Positions 32,387 to 41,438 of a stretch of DNA of 64,000 nucleotides are shown here, piece by piece; position 1 is the first letter of the stretch; each line of letters opens with the position of its first letter. This DNA is from a virus. Under the pieces are notes generated by a model, which made no database searches, was not told where the DNA came from, and saw nothing but the letters and a program-made list of their open reading frames with translations. The stretch is from the IMG/VR virus record IMGVR_UViG_3300023202_000102, positions 66,700-130,699 of that record. One strand, 5' to 3'. A program made the position numbers and the translations under genes.

Positions 32387-32393
32387 GGAAGAT

Positions 32394-33014
32394 ATGAACA
32401 TTATAGGTATTAGCGGACAGGCTGGTTCTGGTAAAGACACAGTAGCAGATATGCTGTTGGAACATGAGGGCTTCACCAAAGTATCTTTAGCAGACCCTAT
32501 CAAACGTTTTGCAAAAGAGATGTGGGGCTTTACTGATGAGCAGTTGTGGGGCGGTTCAGAACATCGCAACGAACCAGACGCTCGCTATGGCGGACTCACA
32601 CCACGCAAGGTACTTCAACATCTTGGTACTGAAGGAGGCCGAGCATTAGATTATGATGTATGGATTCGTTACGCAGTCAATACTGCTAGAACTTTGTTGG
32701 ATAATAGTGGATCCAAAGCGTACTCTCCAAAGCGAGGTGTTCATCGCTTGATGTTTCATACAGTTAATGCAGTTGTGATACCTGATGTTAGATTTATCAA
32801 CGAGGTACAACACCTTCGTAAAGAGGGTGGCAAACTACTCCGTGTAATTCGACCAGGCGCTGGTCTTGAAGGTGAGTTTGCACAGCACGAATCAGAGATT
32901 CAAATGTCAAAAATTTCTGACAATGAATTTGATTATGTTATCCTGAACACTGGAACTTTAGAAGACTTGCGTAGGAAAGTTGATCAATTTATAGACCAGC
33001 ACTTGGTTAGTTAA
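32394..33014 (+). CDS. Deoxynucleoside monophosphate kinase (T4 gp1-like)
   Basis: 206 residues. P-loop GQAGSGKDT near residues 8-16, the family phrases LADPIKRFAKEMWGFT and LQHLGTEGGR, and the DVRFINEVQ strand. It phosphorylates dNMPs to dNDPs for phage DNA synthesis. SD GAGGAAG precedes the start. Confidence 0.9.
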   Translation: MNIIGISGQAGSGKDTVADMLLEHEGFTKVSLADPIKRFAKEMWGFTDEQLWGGSEHRNEPDARYGGLTPRKVLQHLGTEGGRALDYDVWIRYAVNTARTLLDNSGSKAYSPKRGVHRLMFHTVNAVVIPDVRFINEVQHLRKEGGKLLRVIRPGAGLEGEFAQHESEIQMSKISDNEFDYVILNTGTLEDLRRKVDQFIDQHLVS

Positions 33015-33055
33015 ACAAGCTAAATATACGCATCAATCGACATTATTCTGTGGAG

Positions 33056-33067
33056 GGAAAGCTTTCC
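33056..33067 (+). promoter_or_regulatory. Palindrome between SD and start codon
   Basis: GGAAAGCTTTCC, a perfect 12-base palindrome, lies between the GGAGG SD (33052-33056) and ATG 33070. Folding would shorten an otherwise long SD-start spacing, as reported for T4 gene 38. Confidence 0.4.
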
Positions 33068-33069
33068 AA

Positions 33070-33381
33070 ATGAATAATGTCATGAGGGTAACTAAACGTA
33101 TTCGTGATGAGTACGAGACGCTGCTTAACGATGTTGGGGAAGCTCGTTTTTACAATCACATTCTGAGCAGTGGCGTCTTATCAAAAAAGCATGTTGATCA
33201 TCCTGAAAATACAATGGTTGATCAAGCTGAGGCTTTCTTTGCCCTATTCCGTACCACAGGCAATAAAAACTACTTTACTATAGGGAAAGTACTTAGGAGA
33301 GCTGCCCACAAGTTATATCGTGAGAGTAGGCGTAAGTGCTCTGAATACCCAAGGAACGCTAAGTTCCTGTATTCTGTGTGA
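33070..33381 (+). CDS. Hypothetical 103-residue protein
   Basis: Basic, helical protein, no family recognised. The SD is 13 bases upstream with a palindrome in the spacer. Confidence 0.6.
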   Translation: MNNVMRVTKRIRDEYETLLNDVGEARFYNHILSSGVLSKKHVDHPENTMVDQAEAFFALFRTTGNKNYFTIGKVLRRAAHKLYRESRRKCSEYPRNAKFLYSV

Positions 33382-33400
33382 ATACTTATGCATAAAGTGT

Positions 33401-34387
33401 ATGCCAATTACGATATCAATAACAGAATCCCCGCTGCATGTTATGGCAGGGATACCATCATCGGTAACACTAGACACTAACGTTCCCGCTACGGTTTTCT
33501 ATACTCTTAATGGCGCAGAGCCAACAGTGGAATCTTCCGTTGCTGTTGGTCCTATTGAAACACCAACAAATAGTGGCCAGGTAATACTTAAAGCATTTGC
33601 AACAGACGGTGTAGATACATCACCTACAATCACTCAAGAATGGATTACGAACGTTGCACCAGCACGTCATCCACACGATAAGGTAACTGTTCGTGATGAC
33701 AATTGCAACAAGGCAACTTATCCATTCGGTTCGTCTGCACAAGCATCAGGAGTACCCCCTATCTTTGGTAATACTGCAGGCCAAATTGTTGATGACAATA
33801 TGCAGCCACGAGTTTCAACCGCTGGTGATGGCATGGATGGTTACGGAGCTTTTGTAACCCCACCCGTTGAACAATATGACTTTAGGTTTTCAGAGACTGA
33901 TGCTGTTGGTCAAACAGGTCGTGGCATCGGAACATTACCAGGTCGTGTACTTTCTTCAGCTCCACGAAATGACAATGATCATCCAACAAGTACTACCGCA
34001 GAGTCTCCTTTGTTTGACGCAAAGGCAATGGTTATCTTTCAGGACTCAAGAGAAGATCCCTTTGATCCAGATGTTCCAAAGATTAATAGACCTTACTTTG
34101 ATTTAGAAGACCAGTCTAAAGCTAGAGACGGCAGATTGTTAACAGCTATTGATCCTGTGACACCACAGGGAAATTTTATCAAAGCACATTATAATCCAAC
34201 AGAAAACACCCTTACATATTATTACTACGACAATAGAGTTCATAGATGGATTATTTCAAAGGAACCATATCATCCATCTCAGAACCCAACAGTAAATATG
34301 TCTGGCATTGTTTCTAGGTCGAGTCGCGGTGAAGGCGTAGGTAAGATCTATAAATGGATTCCTTTCCAATATAGGCGTCTCATATAA
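33401..34387 (+). CDS. Probable virion protein with chitobiase-C-like beta domain
   Basis: 328 residues from ATG 33401. An in-frame start at 33320 would overlap the previous gene and add a Cys-rich non-native sequence. Residues about 1-80 form a beta-sandwich with ATVFYTLNGAEPT, the signature of CHB_HEX_C-type domains found in surface and tail proteins. The rest is beta-rich with Gly/Asp/Pro loops and no catalytic motif. A structural or adhesin role is likely although it sits among replication genes. Confidence 0.6.
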   Translation: MPITISITESPLHVMAGIPSSVTLDTNVPATVFYTLNGAEPTVESSVAVGPIETPTNSGQVILKAFATDGVDTSPTITQEWITNVAPARHPHDKVTVRDDNCNKATYPFGSSAQASGVPPIFGNTAGQIVDDNMQPRVSTAGDGMDGYGAFVTPPVEQYDFRFSETDAVGQTGRGIGTLPGRVLSSAPRNDNDHPTSTTAESPLFDAKAMVIFQDSREDPFDPDVPKINRPYFDLEDQSKARDGRLLTAIDPVTPQGNFIKAHYNPTENTLTYYYYDNRVHRWIISKEPYHPSQNPTVNMSGIVSRSSRGEGVGKIYKWIPFQYRRLI

Positions 34388-34400
34388 GCGAAAGACTAAA

Positions 34401-35252
34401 ATGAAAGTAATAGCATCGCTCTTAGAAGAGCGTGATACATCAAACGTTGACATGACTTTGTCTGTCAGCAAGTACAAAACATTTGATGAAGACTCAGGCG
34501 GGTGCAGAAAGAAATTTAAGTTCTGCTATATCGACAAGCTTCCAAGAATTGATAGAGACTTTCATATCTTTGGAAAGTACTTACATCAAGTTCTTGAGAA
34601 CTTCCATAACATTCTTCTAGAGGATCCTTCCAGGGAAGAAGACTGGAAATCGGCTCTGAAGGAGGCGCATGAAGCTGCCTACGAAGAGTATCAAGACCAG
34701 CTGACTGGCGATCAGTGCGCTGAGGCTGATCAGATTGTTGATGAATATAAAGAGATTCTTGAAGAAGAAGGTCTACCAAATGTTATTGCTAATGAGAAAT
34801 CATTTTACATCAATCTAAATGATAAGGTTTTGTTGAATGGTTTTATTGATAGGATCCAAATAGATCCGGATGGTGTTCTTCATGTTGCTGATTACAAGAC
34901 AACAAAGAACCCAAAGTATTTGAAAGACTTCTTTCAGTTAATAACTTACTGTTATGCAATGATGTTAGAAGACCCTGATTTAAAAAGAATCAGAGCATCA
35001 TTTATTTTGTTACGTCATTCCTTTGATTACATGACAGAGGAATATACCAGAGAAGAAGTGATAACCGTGGCCGAGAAGTTTCTCAAGAAGGCCTATGAGA
35101 TTGAAGATGAAAAGCTGTTTAGAGCAAACCCCCAGTTCCTATGTAAGTTCTGTGACTTTATAGAACACTGTGATGAGGGTAAGAAATTCATTGGAAGAAA
35201 AACCAGGAAGAGCAAAGATAAAAAGCCGGTTGTCGGCGTTAGGAAATGGTAA
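34401..35252 (+). CDS. RecB/Cas4-like PD-(D/E)XK exonuclease with Fe-S cluster ligands
   Basis: 283 residues. The nuclease core is GFIDRI (Asp150) and VADYKTTK (Asp164, Lys166) with a following Gln motif. Cys35, then Cys248, Cys251 and Cys257 at the C-terminus, match the AddB/Cas4 pattern for a 4Fe-4S cluster that pins the fold. Likely role: processing DNA ends in recombination. The stop overlaps the trigger-factor start. Confidence 0.9.
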   Translation: MKVIASLLEERDTSNVDMTLSVSKYKTFDEDSGGCRKKFKFCYIDKLPRIDRDFHIFGKYLHQVLENFHNILLEDPSREEDWKSALKEAHEAAYEEYQDQLTGDQCAEADQIVDEYKEILEEEGLPNVIANEKSFYINLNDKVLLNGFIDRIQIDPDGVLHVADYKTTKNPKYLKDFFQLITYCYAMMLEDPDLKRIRASFILLRHSFDYMTEEYTREEVITVAEKFLKKAYEIEDEKLFRANPQFLCKFCDFIEHCDEGKKFIGRKTRKSKDKKPVVGVRKW

Positions 35253-36547
35253 TGGAAGCACTAGAAACACCAGTAGAAACACAGGATATTGAGTATCCAA
35301 TCTTACGAATAGAAAACCCAGAGTACTGCATGCTTAAGGTGCATTACGAGGCAGATCCTGAGGTTGTTGAATCTAAGCTAGATGAAGCTATTGGAGCATT
35401 GCGCAACATGCGTGTACCCGGCTTTCGACCAGGCAAGGCTCCTGACTATGCTATCAAGGCTAAGCTGAAGCCTCAGCTTAATCAATACATTGCTCGTGAG
35501 ATGACTACTCATGCTATTGATGATATTGTGTTCGAGACCAATATCGAGCCAATTGGTATGCCTAAGTTTGAGAACATTAAGGTTAGTGGTAAAAAGTTCT
35601 CTTGTGATATTGAGGTTTGTTCTAAGCCGGAGTTTGAGCTGCAGGATTTCAAATTTGATATTCCTAAACCCCCTCAGGAGAGTGATGAGGAGTCTCTTGC
35701 AGAGAAGTCTCTATTCAACCTGCGTCAGCGTGTAGGTGAGATTGAACCTTATGAGGAAGGCGATGTGGTTGAGCTTGGCGATCAGGTGACCTTATCTTTT
35801 ACAGGCACCATTGATGGTGAAGAGTTTGATGGCTCTGTGGTTGAGGGAGAGATGTACCAGGTTGGCACTAACCGCTGGCCTGAGTTTGATAACTACATCA
35901 TTGGAATGCAGGCTGATGAGACTCGTGAGTTTGAACTCACCTTCGATGACTCTGCGCAGGGGTTGGTTCCAGAAGAACTTCAGGACAAGACTGCAAAGTT
36001 CTCTGTGACCATTCATATGGGAACAAAACGCAAGCCACACGAACTTAATGAAGAGTTTTATCAGAAGATGGGAGTGGAAAGTCATGATCAGATCATGGAC
36101 AAGCTACGTACAATCTCTCGTGATTCTCTCAAGAGATCAGAGCTGGAAGCGATTCGTTCTCAGGCTGCAATCAAATTGGTCGAGGCTCACGACTTCAGGG
36201 TGCCTCAGTTCTTGATCGACTCCGAGGCCAAGAGCATCGTTGGTCAATCTGGAATTGACTTCAATAAACTCAATGATGAAGAGAAGTCAAACATAACTGA
36301 GCAGGCAGAGAAGAACGTGAAACTGACTCTTATTTTGGATTCAGTACGAGAGAGTGAGCCGGATTCTGTTTTGAATGACAATGAGGCACAGCAACATCTT
36401 GCAAAGCACCTCCAGTCACAGGGACAAGACCCACAGCAAATCTTTGGTAACAAAAGTTTTGGTCCACAACTTGGAGTAATGCTCAACTCTATCAAAGATG
36501 AGTTCACTCTTCAGTGGATATCTGATCAGGCTAACATCATAGAGTAA
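35252..36547 (+). CDS. tig: Trigger factor (ribosome-associated chaperone)
   Basis: 431 residues from ATG 35252, which has AGGA at the right distance; ATG 35246 is too close to it. The N-terminal domain has the ribosome-docking signature GFRPGKAP (57-64). A FKBP-like domain (~176-256) has GDQVTLSFTGTIDGEEFDGS. The C-terminal helical arms follow (~260-431). Trigger factor binds uL23 at the exit tunnel and shields new chains. Length equals bacterial trigger factor. Phage copies are rare to my knowledge; this suggests capture from a host. Confidence 0.93.
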   Translation: MEALETPVETQDIEYPILRIENPEYCMLKVHYEADPEVVESKLDEAIGALRNMRVPGFRPGKAPDYAIKAKLKPQLNQYIAREMTTHAIDDIVFETNIEPIGMPKFENIKVSGKKFSCDIEVCSKPEFELQDFKFDIPKPPQESDEESLAEKSLFNLRQRVGEIEPYEEGDVVELGDQVTLSFTGTIDGEEFDGSVVEGEMYQVGTNRWPEFDNYIIGMQADETREFELTFDDSAQGLVPEELQDKTAKFSVTIHMGTKRKPHELNEEFYQKMGVESHDQIMDKLRTISRDSLKRSELEAIRSQAAIKLVEAHDFRVPQFLIDSEAKSIVGQSGIDFNKLNDEEKSNITEQAEKNVKLTLILDSVRESEPDSVLNDNEAQQHLAKHLQSQGQDPQQIFGNKSFGPQLGVMLNSIKDEFTLQWISDQANIIE

Positions 36548-36557
36548 AGGAAAACAA

Positions 36558-36920
36558 ATGGCAGCTAGAAAAAAGAAACCAGCATCATCCGCACCCGATG
36601 GATTCTCTCAGGCAGCTTGGGATAAACTCCCTGTTAGCTGGAGAGATGCAGCTCAGTCAAAGCAGACCGAGGAGTTAGAGAAGGATATCATTAAGTCTGT
36701 TCGTTCCATGTCTAATACAACGTTTGACATGAACAACGATCAGAAGCTTGAGGCCCTTCAAAATCAACTCAAGGATGCTAGAGATAAGGTTAAGGATTTG
36801 AAGTCAGGATATACAGAGGTTATTGCTGAAGAGAAAGCAAAGCTAGATTACTGTGTATACCTTATGAACAGCAGAGGAGCTGTTGTTGATACCTCAAATC
36901 TAGATAAGACAGGGTCATGA
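36558..36920 (+). CDS. Hypothetical 120-residue coiled-coil protein
   Basis: Lys-rich N-terminus and a coiled coil at about residues 55-95. SD AAAGGAAAA. No family recognised. Overlaps the next gene by 4 bases (ATGA). Confidence 0.6.
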   Translation: MAARKKKPASSAPDGFSQAAWDKLPVSWRDAAQSKQTEELEKDIIKSVRSMSNTTFDMNNDQKLEALQNQLKDARDKVKDLKSGYTEVIAEEKAKLDYCVYLMNSRGAVVDTSNLDKTGS

Positions 36921-37204
36921 AAAGACACTTAGTCAAATCTTGTTGTGGCGGTAAGGGATACGTCTTTGAACTTGACGGACCTGTAGCCAAAAAGGATCTC
37001 GCGTTCTTCAGGGACGCGGGGTATGCTACATCCGAAGTCTATACAAGAGTTGGTGTTTTCTTTGTGGAAAAGCAAGGGATGACAGCTAGCGGCCCATTCG
37101 GCGGAACTAAGATTCAGGTTCGTTGTGGTGGTGCCGCTAACTGTTCTCAGCTTCTTGATGGTCTAGAGAACACATTTACAATGGCAGCGGGTGAAAGCAA
37201 ATAA
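36917..37204 (+). CDS. Hypothetical 95-residue Cys-containing protein
   Basis: Cys pairs at the start (SCCGGKG) and end (RCGGAANC) could bind a metal. Beta-rich middle. The stop overlaps the next ATG (TAATG). Function unknown. Confidence 0.6.
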   Translation: MKRHLVKSCCGGKGYVFELDGPVAKKDLAFFRDAGYATSEVYTRVGVFFVEKQGMTASGPFGGTKIQVRCGGAANCSQLLDGLENTFTMAAGESK

Positions 37205-37593
37205 TGAAGATTGCAGATCACTTAGATGATTTCCTTGACTGCCTAGACATTGAGTCTTCTCGTGTTGAACCAACATGTCTCTCTGATATTGTGGGCTTTG
37301 TCAAGACAAGGCGTGAGGTGAACCCAATTACTATGTTTGCAAGGAACAATGGTGATTCATCCAACTATCTTTTCGATCTATGCGAAGCCTTCATAGAAAA
37401 TATTGATGAGGGAACCGATCTATACCTCGCCGCTTTGTTCGTCATCGCTAGCGAGCTAGATGATGATAGATACACTCGTTTGGCGTCGAGAGCCTCTCGT
37501 GAGTTGCAAGAATATCGCTGGTCAGCTGCGATGGCTGCCAGTTACTTGCTCTCTAAAGAGGTGAATAATGCGTCCGTATGTATCTCTGCATAA
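37204..37593 (+). CDS. Hypothetical 129-residue protein
   Basis: Acidic, helical protein directly upstream of dnaE with a 26-base overlap. No motif recognised. Confidence 0.6.
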   Translation: MKIADHLDDFLDCLDIESSRVEPTCLSDIVGFVKTRREVNPITMFARNNGDSSNYLFDLCEAFIENIDEGTDLYLAALFVIASELDDDRYTRLASRASRELQEYRWSAAMAASYLLSKEVNNASVCISA

Positions 37594-40297
37594 CCATACC
37601 ACCGGGTCGTTAGGTGGCAGCATCATCACGCCAAAGGCGTTGATTGATGCTACAAAGGAAGCTGGACAGACAGCCGTGGCCGTAACAGACCACGGCTCGA
37701 TGTCTAAGCTCTGGGAGACTTACAAGGCAGCAAAGAAAGCTGGTGTTAAGCTTATTGCTGGTTGTGAGTGTTACTTCGTAGATAACGCAGATGATGATGA
37801 AGACACAACCCTTCGTCACATTGTTCTTCTAGCGAAGAATGCCAAAGGTTACAAGAACCTTCTTACTCTAAATAAGCGGGGGTATGATAAGAAAACAGTT
37901 GCCTTCAAGCGTGCAATCCCAAGAGTGGATTGGAAGATGCTTGAAGAGTTCAGCGAAGGATTGATTTGTACATCTGCTTGTGGCAATGGAATCGTTGCCC
38001 AGCACATCATGTTGGACCAGCCCAGTGAGGCTGTGGCTGCTGCTATCAGACTCCAGAAGATTTTTGGCGATGACTTTGTTTTTGAGCTTCAGCCGCACAA
38101 CCTTCAGCGCAGAGCTAGCGCTTACTCCGGGGCCGTAAACCAACAGAAAATCAACATTGCCCTGAAAAAGCTCAGTGAGCAGTTGGGCATCAAATGTATT
38201 GTGGCTACCGATGCCCATTACATCAAGAAAGAAGATCACAAACTGCATGATGTTTACATCTGCAATGCTTCTGGCCAACCCATCAACTCCGGTGCCCGCC
38301 TCCGTTACGACAAGCCCGAGTTTTACGTAAAGAACTCTGACCAGGTGTATGAGCACTTCACTCGTCATATAAAGGTGTGGGGAGAAGAGTTTGTTGAGTC
38401 TCTGTTCACCAATGCTGTGGAGCTTGCAGATCGCTGCGAGATGGCTGACTGGATTGACCCAACAGTCTCAACTGGTGAGAAGTCACAGCTGCCAGAGTTT
38501 CCATACAAGGAAGAACCCGATTATGACAACTTCAAGACCTGGCAAAACACTTCTAAGGACAGCTTGGTTTACAATGCTAAAGCTGATGAGGACGCCCAGT
38601 TCTATCGTTACCGCTCCGAGAAGTATCTGAACGATAAGATCTCTCTTGGTAAAATACCAAAAGAAGACAAAGACGAATCCATTAAGCAGATGTTGGAAGA
38701 GTTCGATGTGTTTGAGTATCGTGGCTTCAGCTCCTATATGCTCATCACTGCTGATTTCCTTAACTGGGCTCGCAACAATGACATTGCCATTGGTCCTGGC
38801 CGTGGCTCTGTTGGTGGTTCTCTCACAGCTTATGTTCACAGGATTCACCAGGCGTATCCAAAGAAATACGGACTCATCTTTGCTCGCTTCTTAAACAAGT
38901 ACAAAGAAGCATTCCCTGACATTGACAATGACATCGCTCCGTCAGGTCGTGCGAAGCTACATGATTACCTACGCCGTAAGTATGGCGAGGCGAATGTTGC
39001 TCATGTCTCTAACATCAACACCATCACCCCAAAGGTGTACGCCAGAGACATCGCTCGTGTCTTTGAGTTTGGTGGTATGGGCCGCTCCATGGCTGCAGAG
39101 ATTGGTAACAACATTGCTGACTCTATCCCTGCCGACATCAAGAACATCAAACAAGCTCTGACCGAAGCCCCGCTATTTGCTGAGTACGCCAAGCAGTACC
39201 CTGAGCTGGCTCAGTACGCTGACCTCTGTGGCCTGCCGAGAGCATGGTCTACCCACGCTGGTGGCATTGTGATCTCCAAGAGACCGCTGGAAGGGCTGGT
39301 TCCACTACGCCGCGATACCAATGGTGCCCTCGTGCTTGAGTACGACAAGGAGATAGCAGAAGAGAATGGTCTGGTAAAGATCGATACTCTTGGCCTTGAG
39401 ACCTTGGACATCATTGGTGAGACGTATAGGTTAATCAAAGAAAATGGTAAGGTAGTTCACGAAGGTGAGTTCGATTACGAACTCATGGATGAACCTGCAT
39501 ACGATCTTGTTGGCACAGGCGATACGTTCGGTGTGTTTCAGCTTGGAAGTACGGCGGTCAATGTGTGTAAGAAGGTGAAGCCAAAGAACGTTGAAGATCT
39601 GGCTCTTATCTCATCACTCGTTCGTCCATCATCTAAGGATTCTATTCCTGAGGTGATTGACATTCGAAACGGTAAGAAGGAAGTTAAACTTCCGCACGAA
39701 TCATTGAATCGTTCCTTTGGTAACACCTACGGTATCGGACTCTTTGAAGAGTCCTTGTTATTCCTGGCCCAGGATGTAGCTGGTTGGGATCTTCATGATG
39801 CGGACAAGCTGCGTAAGCTTACCAAAGAGAAGGGTAAGAACCCTAAAAAGGTAAAGCAGTGGAGGGATGAGTTCGTTGAATCTTCAGTAAAGAATGGTTT
39901 TACTAAAGAGTTTGCTGAGGGTGTGTGGTCAGATTACGTTGAGTCCTTTGGTGGTTATGGCTTCAATCGGTCGGTGTACTTTTTCGAATCTGTTGATATA
40001 TATACTTCTGAAGGAAAGTTCATAACTTCAAAACCAATACAAGATGTAAAACCTGGAGAGTTTGTTCGGTCAAGGGATGAAGAAACGGGTAGTGATATTT
40101 ACATTGAGGTGATTGATAATCACGATCATGGAGAACTTGATGTGGTTGAGGTTGAGCTTGATACTGGAGAAAAAGTTAAATGCACAATGAATCACAAGTT
40201 CAGGACAGAGACTGGGGAGATGTTACCACTTCATCAGATTCTAAAGGACGGTCAGTCTATCGTTGTAAGCGATGTCATAAAAGATTCTGGAATTTAG
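37568..40297 (+). CDS. dnaE: DNA polymerase III alpha, N-terminal part, fused to split-intein N-half
   Basis: 909 residues, of which 1-801 are polymerase. The PHP domain has LHNHTTGS (His8, His10), VTDHGS (Asp41, His42) and ATDAHY, so its metal site looks largely intact. The catalytic palm has GPGRGSVGGS (409-418) and FPDIDNDI with Asp451 and Asp453. The extein stops at GYGFNR in the conserved GFNKSHA motif and is followed by a 108-residue intein N-half. The remaining 463 polymerase residues are encoded at 41439-42830, so trans-splicing is required for active enzyme. Joined length is 1264 residues, near normal for DnaE. Confidence 0.95.
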   Translation: MRPYVSLHNHTTGSLGGSIITPKALIDATKEAGQTAVAVTDHGSMSKLWETYKAAKKAGVKLIAGCECYFVDNADDDEDTTLRHIVLLAKNAKGYKNLLTLNKRGYDKKTVAFKRAIPRVDWKMLEEFSEGLICTSACGNGIVAQHIMLDQPSEAVAAAIRLQKIFGDDFVFELQPHNLQRRASAYSGAVNQQKINIALKKLSEQLGIKCIVATDAHYIKKEDHKLHDVYICNASGQPINSGARLRYDKPEFYVKNSDQVYEHFTRHIKVWGEEFVESLFTNAVELADRCEMADWIDPTVSTGEKSQLPEFPYKEEPDYDNFKTWQNTSKDSLVYNAKADEDAQFYRYRSEKYLNDKISLGKIPKEDKDESIKQMLEEFDVFEYRGFSSYMLITADFLNWARNNDIAIGPGRGSVGGSLTAYVHRIHQAYPKKYGLIFARFLNKYKEAFPDIDNDIAPSGRAKLHDYLRRKYGEANVAHVSNINTITPKVYARDIARVFEFGGMGRSMAAEIGNNIADSIPADIKNIKQALTEAPLFAEYAKQYPELAQYADLCGLPRAWSTHAGGIVISKRPLEGLVPLRRDTNGALVLEYDKEIAEENGLVKIDTLGLETLDIIGETYRLIKENGKVVHEGEFDYELMDEPAYDLVGTGDTFGVFQLGSTAVNVCKKVKPKNVEDLALISSLVRPSSKDSIPEVIDIRNGKKEVKLPHESLNRSFGNTYGIGLFEESLLFLAQDVAGWDLHDADKLRKLTKEKGKNPKKVKQWRDEFVESSVKNGFTKEFAEGVWSDYVESFGGYGFNRSVYFFESVDIYTSEGKFITSKPIQDVKPGEFVRSRDEETGSDIYIEVIDNHDHGELDVVEVELDTGEKVKCTMNHKFRTETGEMLPLHQILKDGQSIVVSDVIKDSGI
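39971..40294 (+). mobile_element. Split intein, N-terminal half (IntN of DnaE)
   Basis: 108 residues starting with Ser (SVYFFESVDIYTSEGK), then QDVKPGEFV and block B KCTMNHKFRT, ending at TAG 40295-40297 without endonuclease or C-terminal blocks. Ser instead of Cys as the first residue is uncommon. The 3' third is also coding in another frame for the homing endonuclease. Confidence 0.9.
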
Positions 40298-41208
40298 ATA
40301 AAGCATCAGATCATATTGAATGTTGTAAAATAAAATACGATCAGTTACCAAAAGGTATTGACTTTGTAGTTTGCAATGTATGCGGATGGCACGCGAAAAA
40401 GCTTGGTGCTCATTTAAAAAATGAGCACGGAATAAATTCAGCAGATTATGATGGACAAATTGTTTGCGAGTCTTCTAAGAAGAAATACGAATCAGTTGCA
40501 AAAGAAAATGGCAATTGGATAGAGAGAGCAAAAGAAAATGGAGAAGACCTTTCTGATTACAAACAAAAGATGGGCCAAGCTGTTAAAGAGTCAATACTAT
40601 CTAATCCATCTGAAAGAAAGCGTCGAGCATCTGTGATGGGAGCTGTCAATAAGACAGATCTGATGCGGAAGAAATCATCCGAGACGGCAATTAAAACATC
40701 AGCCAGAAAAGACATACAAGAGAAAAGATCAGCTCAGTTAAAGAAGTGGCGTGATGAAAACCCAGATGATTTTTACAATAAGTGTATAAAGAAAATGATT
40801 GAAACTTATAATAGCAAACCCGAAGCATTGTTATTTAAGATAGTTTCTGAAATTGACGGGTATTCATTTAAAAGAAGTCAATTTATGAAGTCCAATACAT
40901 TCATTTCTAAAACCAAAAGAAAACAGGTAGATATAGCTGATAAATCTAAAAGGGTATATGTAGAGTTTGATGGTAAATTACATTTTAAAAATACTAAATT
41001 CGATCAGTTGGAAATTAATAAGCTCAAAGATAAGTTGCTTGATGAACACATCATCAAACATAGATGGATTTTAATACGAGTATCATACGATCAGTTTTCA
41101 TATCGTAAATCAGATTATGGATTTAAGAAAGACTGTCTTGATAAAGTGTTTGAAATTCTAAACAACCCAACACCTGGTGTTTATAAAATAGGAGAAAGTT
41201 ATGTATAA
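40180..41208 (+). CDS. Vsr-like (EDxHD/PD-(D/E)XK) homing endonuclease inside the split dnaE
   Basis: 342 residues from ATG 40180, the only start in frame, with a GGAG SD; it overlaps IntN by 118 bases. The N-terminus has zinc-finger pairs (YRCKRCHKRF...CC and CNVCGWHAKKLGAHLKNEHG). A basic helical DNA-binding middle follows. The C-terminal nuclease has QVDI (Asp251), VYVEFDGKLHF (Glu262, Asp264, His268) and a late WILIRVS strand, as in Vsr-related homing enzymes known from fractured phage genes. It probably spreads the split-intein locus. Confidence 0.85.
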   Translation: MHNESQVQDRDWGDVTTSSDSKGRSVYRCKRCHKRFWNLDKASDHIECCKIKYDQLPKGIDFVVCNVCGWHAKKLGAHLKNEHGINSADYDGQIVCESSKKKYESVAKENGNWIERAKENGEDLSDYKQKMGQAVKESILSNPSERKRRASVMGAVNKTDLMRKKSSETAIKTSARKDIQEKRSAQLKKWRDENPDDFYNKCIKKMIETYNSKPEALLFKIVSEIDGYSFKRSQFMKSNTFISKTKRKQVDIADKSKRVYVEFDGKLHFKNTKFDQLEINKLKDKLLDEHIIKHRWILIRVSYDQFSYRKSDYGFKKDCLDKVFEILNNPTPGVYKIGESYV

Positions 41209-41272
41209 AGAATCAAAATTGGTGAAAGTTTTAACATTTGATAACAAACACGGAATGCAGATGGAGATTTAA
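41201..41272 (+). CDS. Mini-ORF of 23 residues
   Basis: ATG 41201 overlaps the endonuclease stop and is preceded by a good SD (AGGAGAAAG). It encodes MYKESKLVKVLTFDNKHGMQ plus three residues. Its TAA overlaps the next mini-ORF start. May only serve translational coupling. Confidence 0.35.
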   Translation: MYKESKLVKVLTFDNKHGMQMEI

Positions 41273-41331
41273 TGAGTGTTTCACATTTTATTCAAGAGAT
41301 GGTAAGTGAAGCTATGAGGTCAGCTAGATGA
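41272..41331 (+). CDS. Mini-ORF of 19 residues
   Basis: ATG 41272 in a TAATG junction encodes MSVSHFIQEMVSEAMRSAR; its TGA overlaps the ATG of the IntC-DnaE gene (ATGA). GAGG within it is the SD for that gene. Probably a coupling device. Confidence 0.35.
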   Translation: MSVSHFIQEMVSEAMRSAR

Positions 41332-41438
41332 CCAATATCAAATCAGTAACACCAGTTGGAAAGGCGCAAACATATGATTTAGAGGTAGCTCATCCTGATC
41401 ACCAGTACTATCTCAGCAATGGAATGCTTACGAGTAAC
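41328..41438 (+). mobile_element. Split intein, C-terminal half (IntC of DnaE)
   Basis: 37 residues: block F YDLEVAHPDHQYYLSNG and block G ending GMLTSN before Ser+1. The penultimate residue is Ser, not His. Length is typical of naturally split inteins with a small C-half. Confidence 0.9.

Noticed and set aside
37568-39970. Inactive PHP domain in DnaE
   Set aside because: HNH, TDHGS and TDAHY motifs are all present, so loss of the metal site is not supported.
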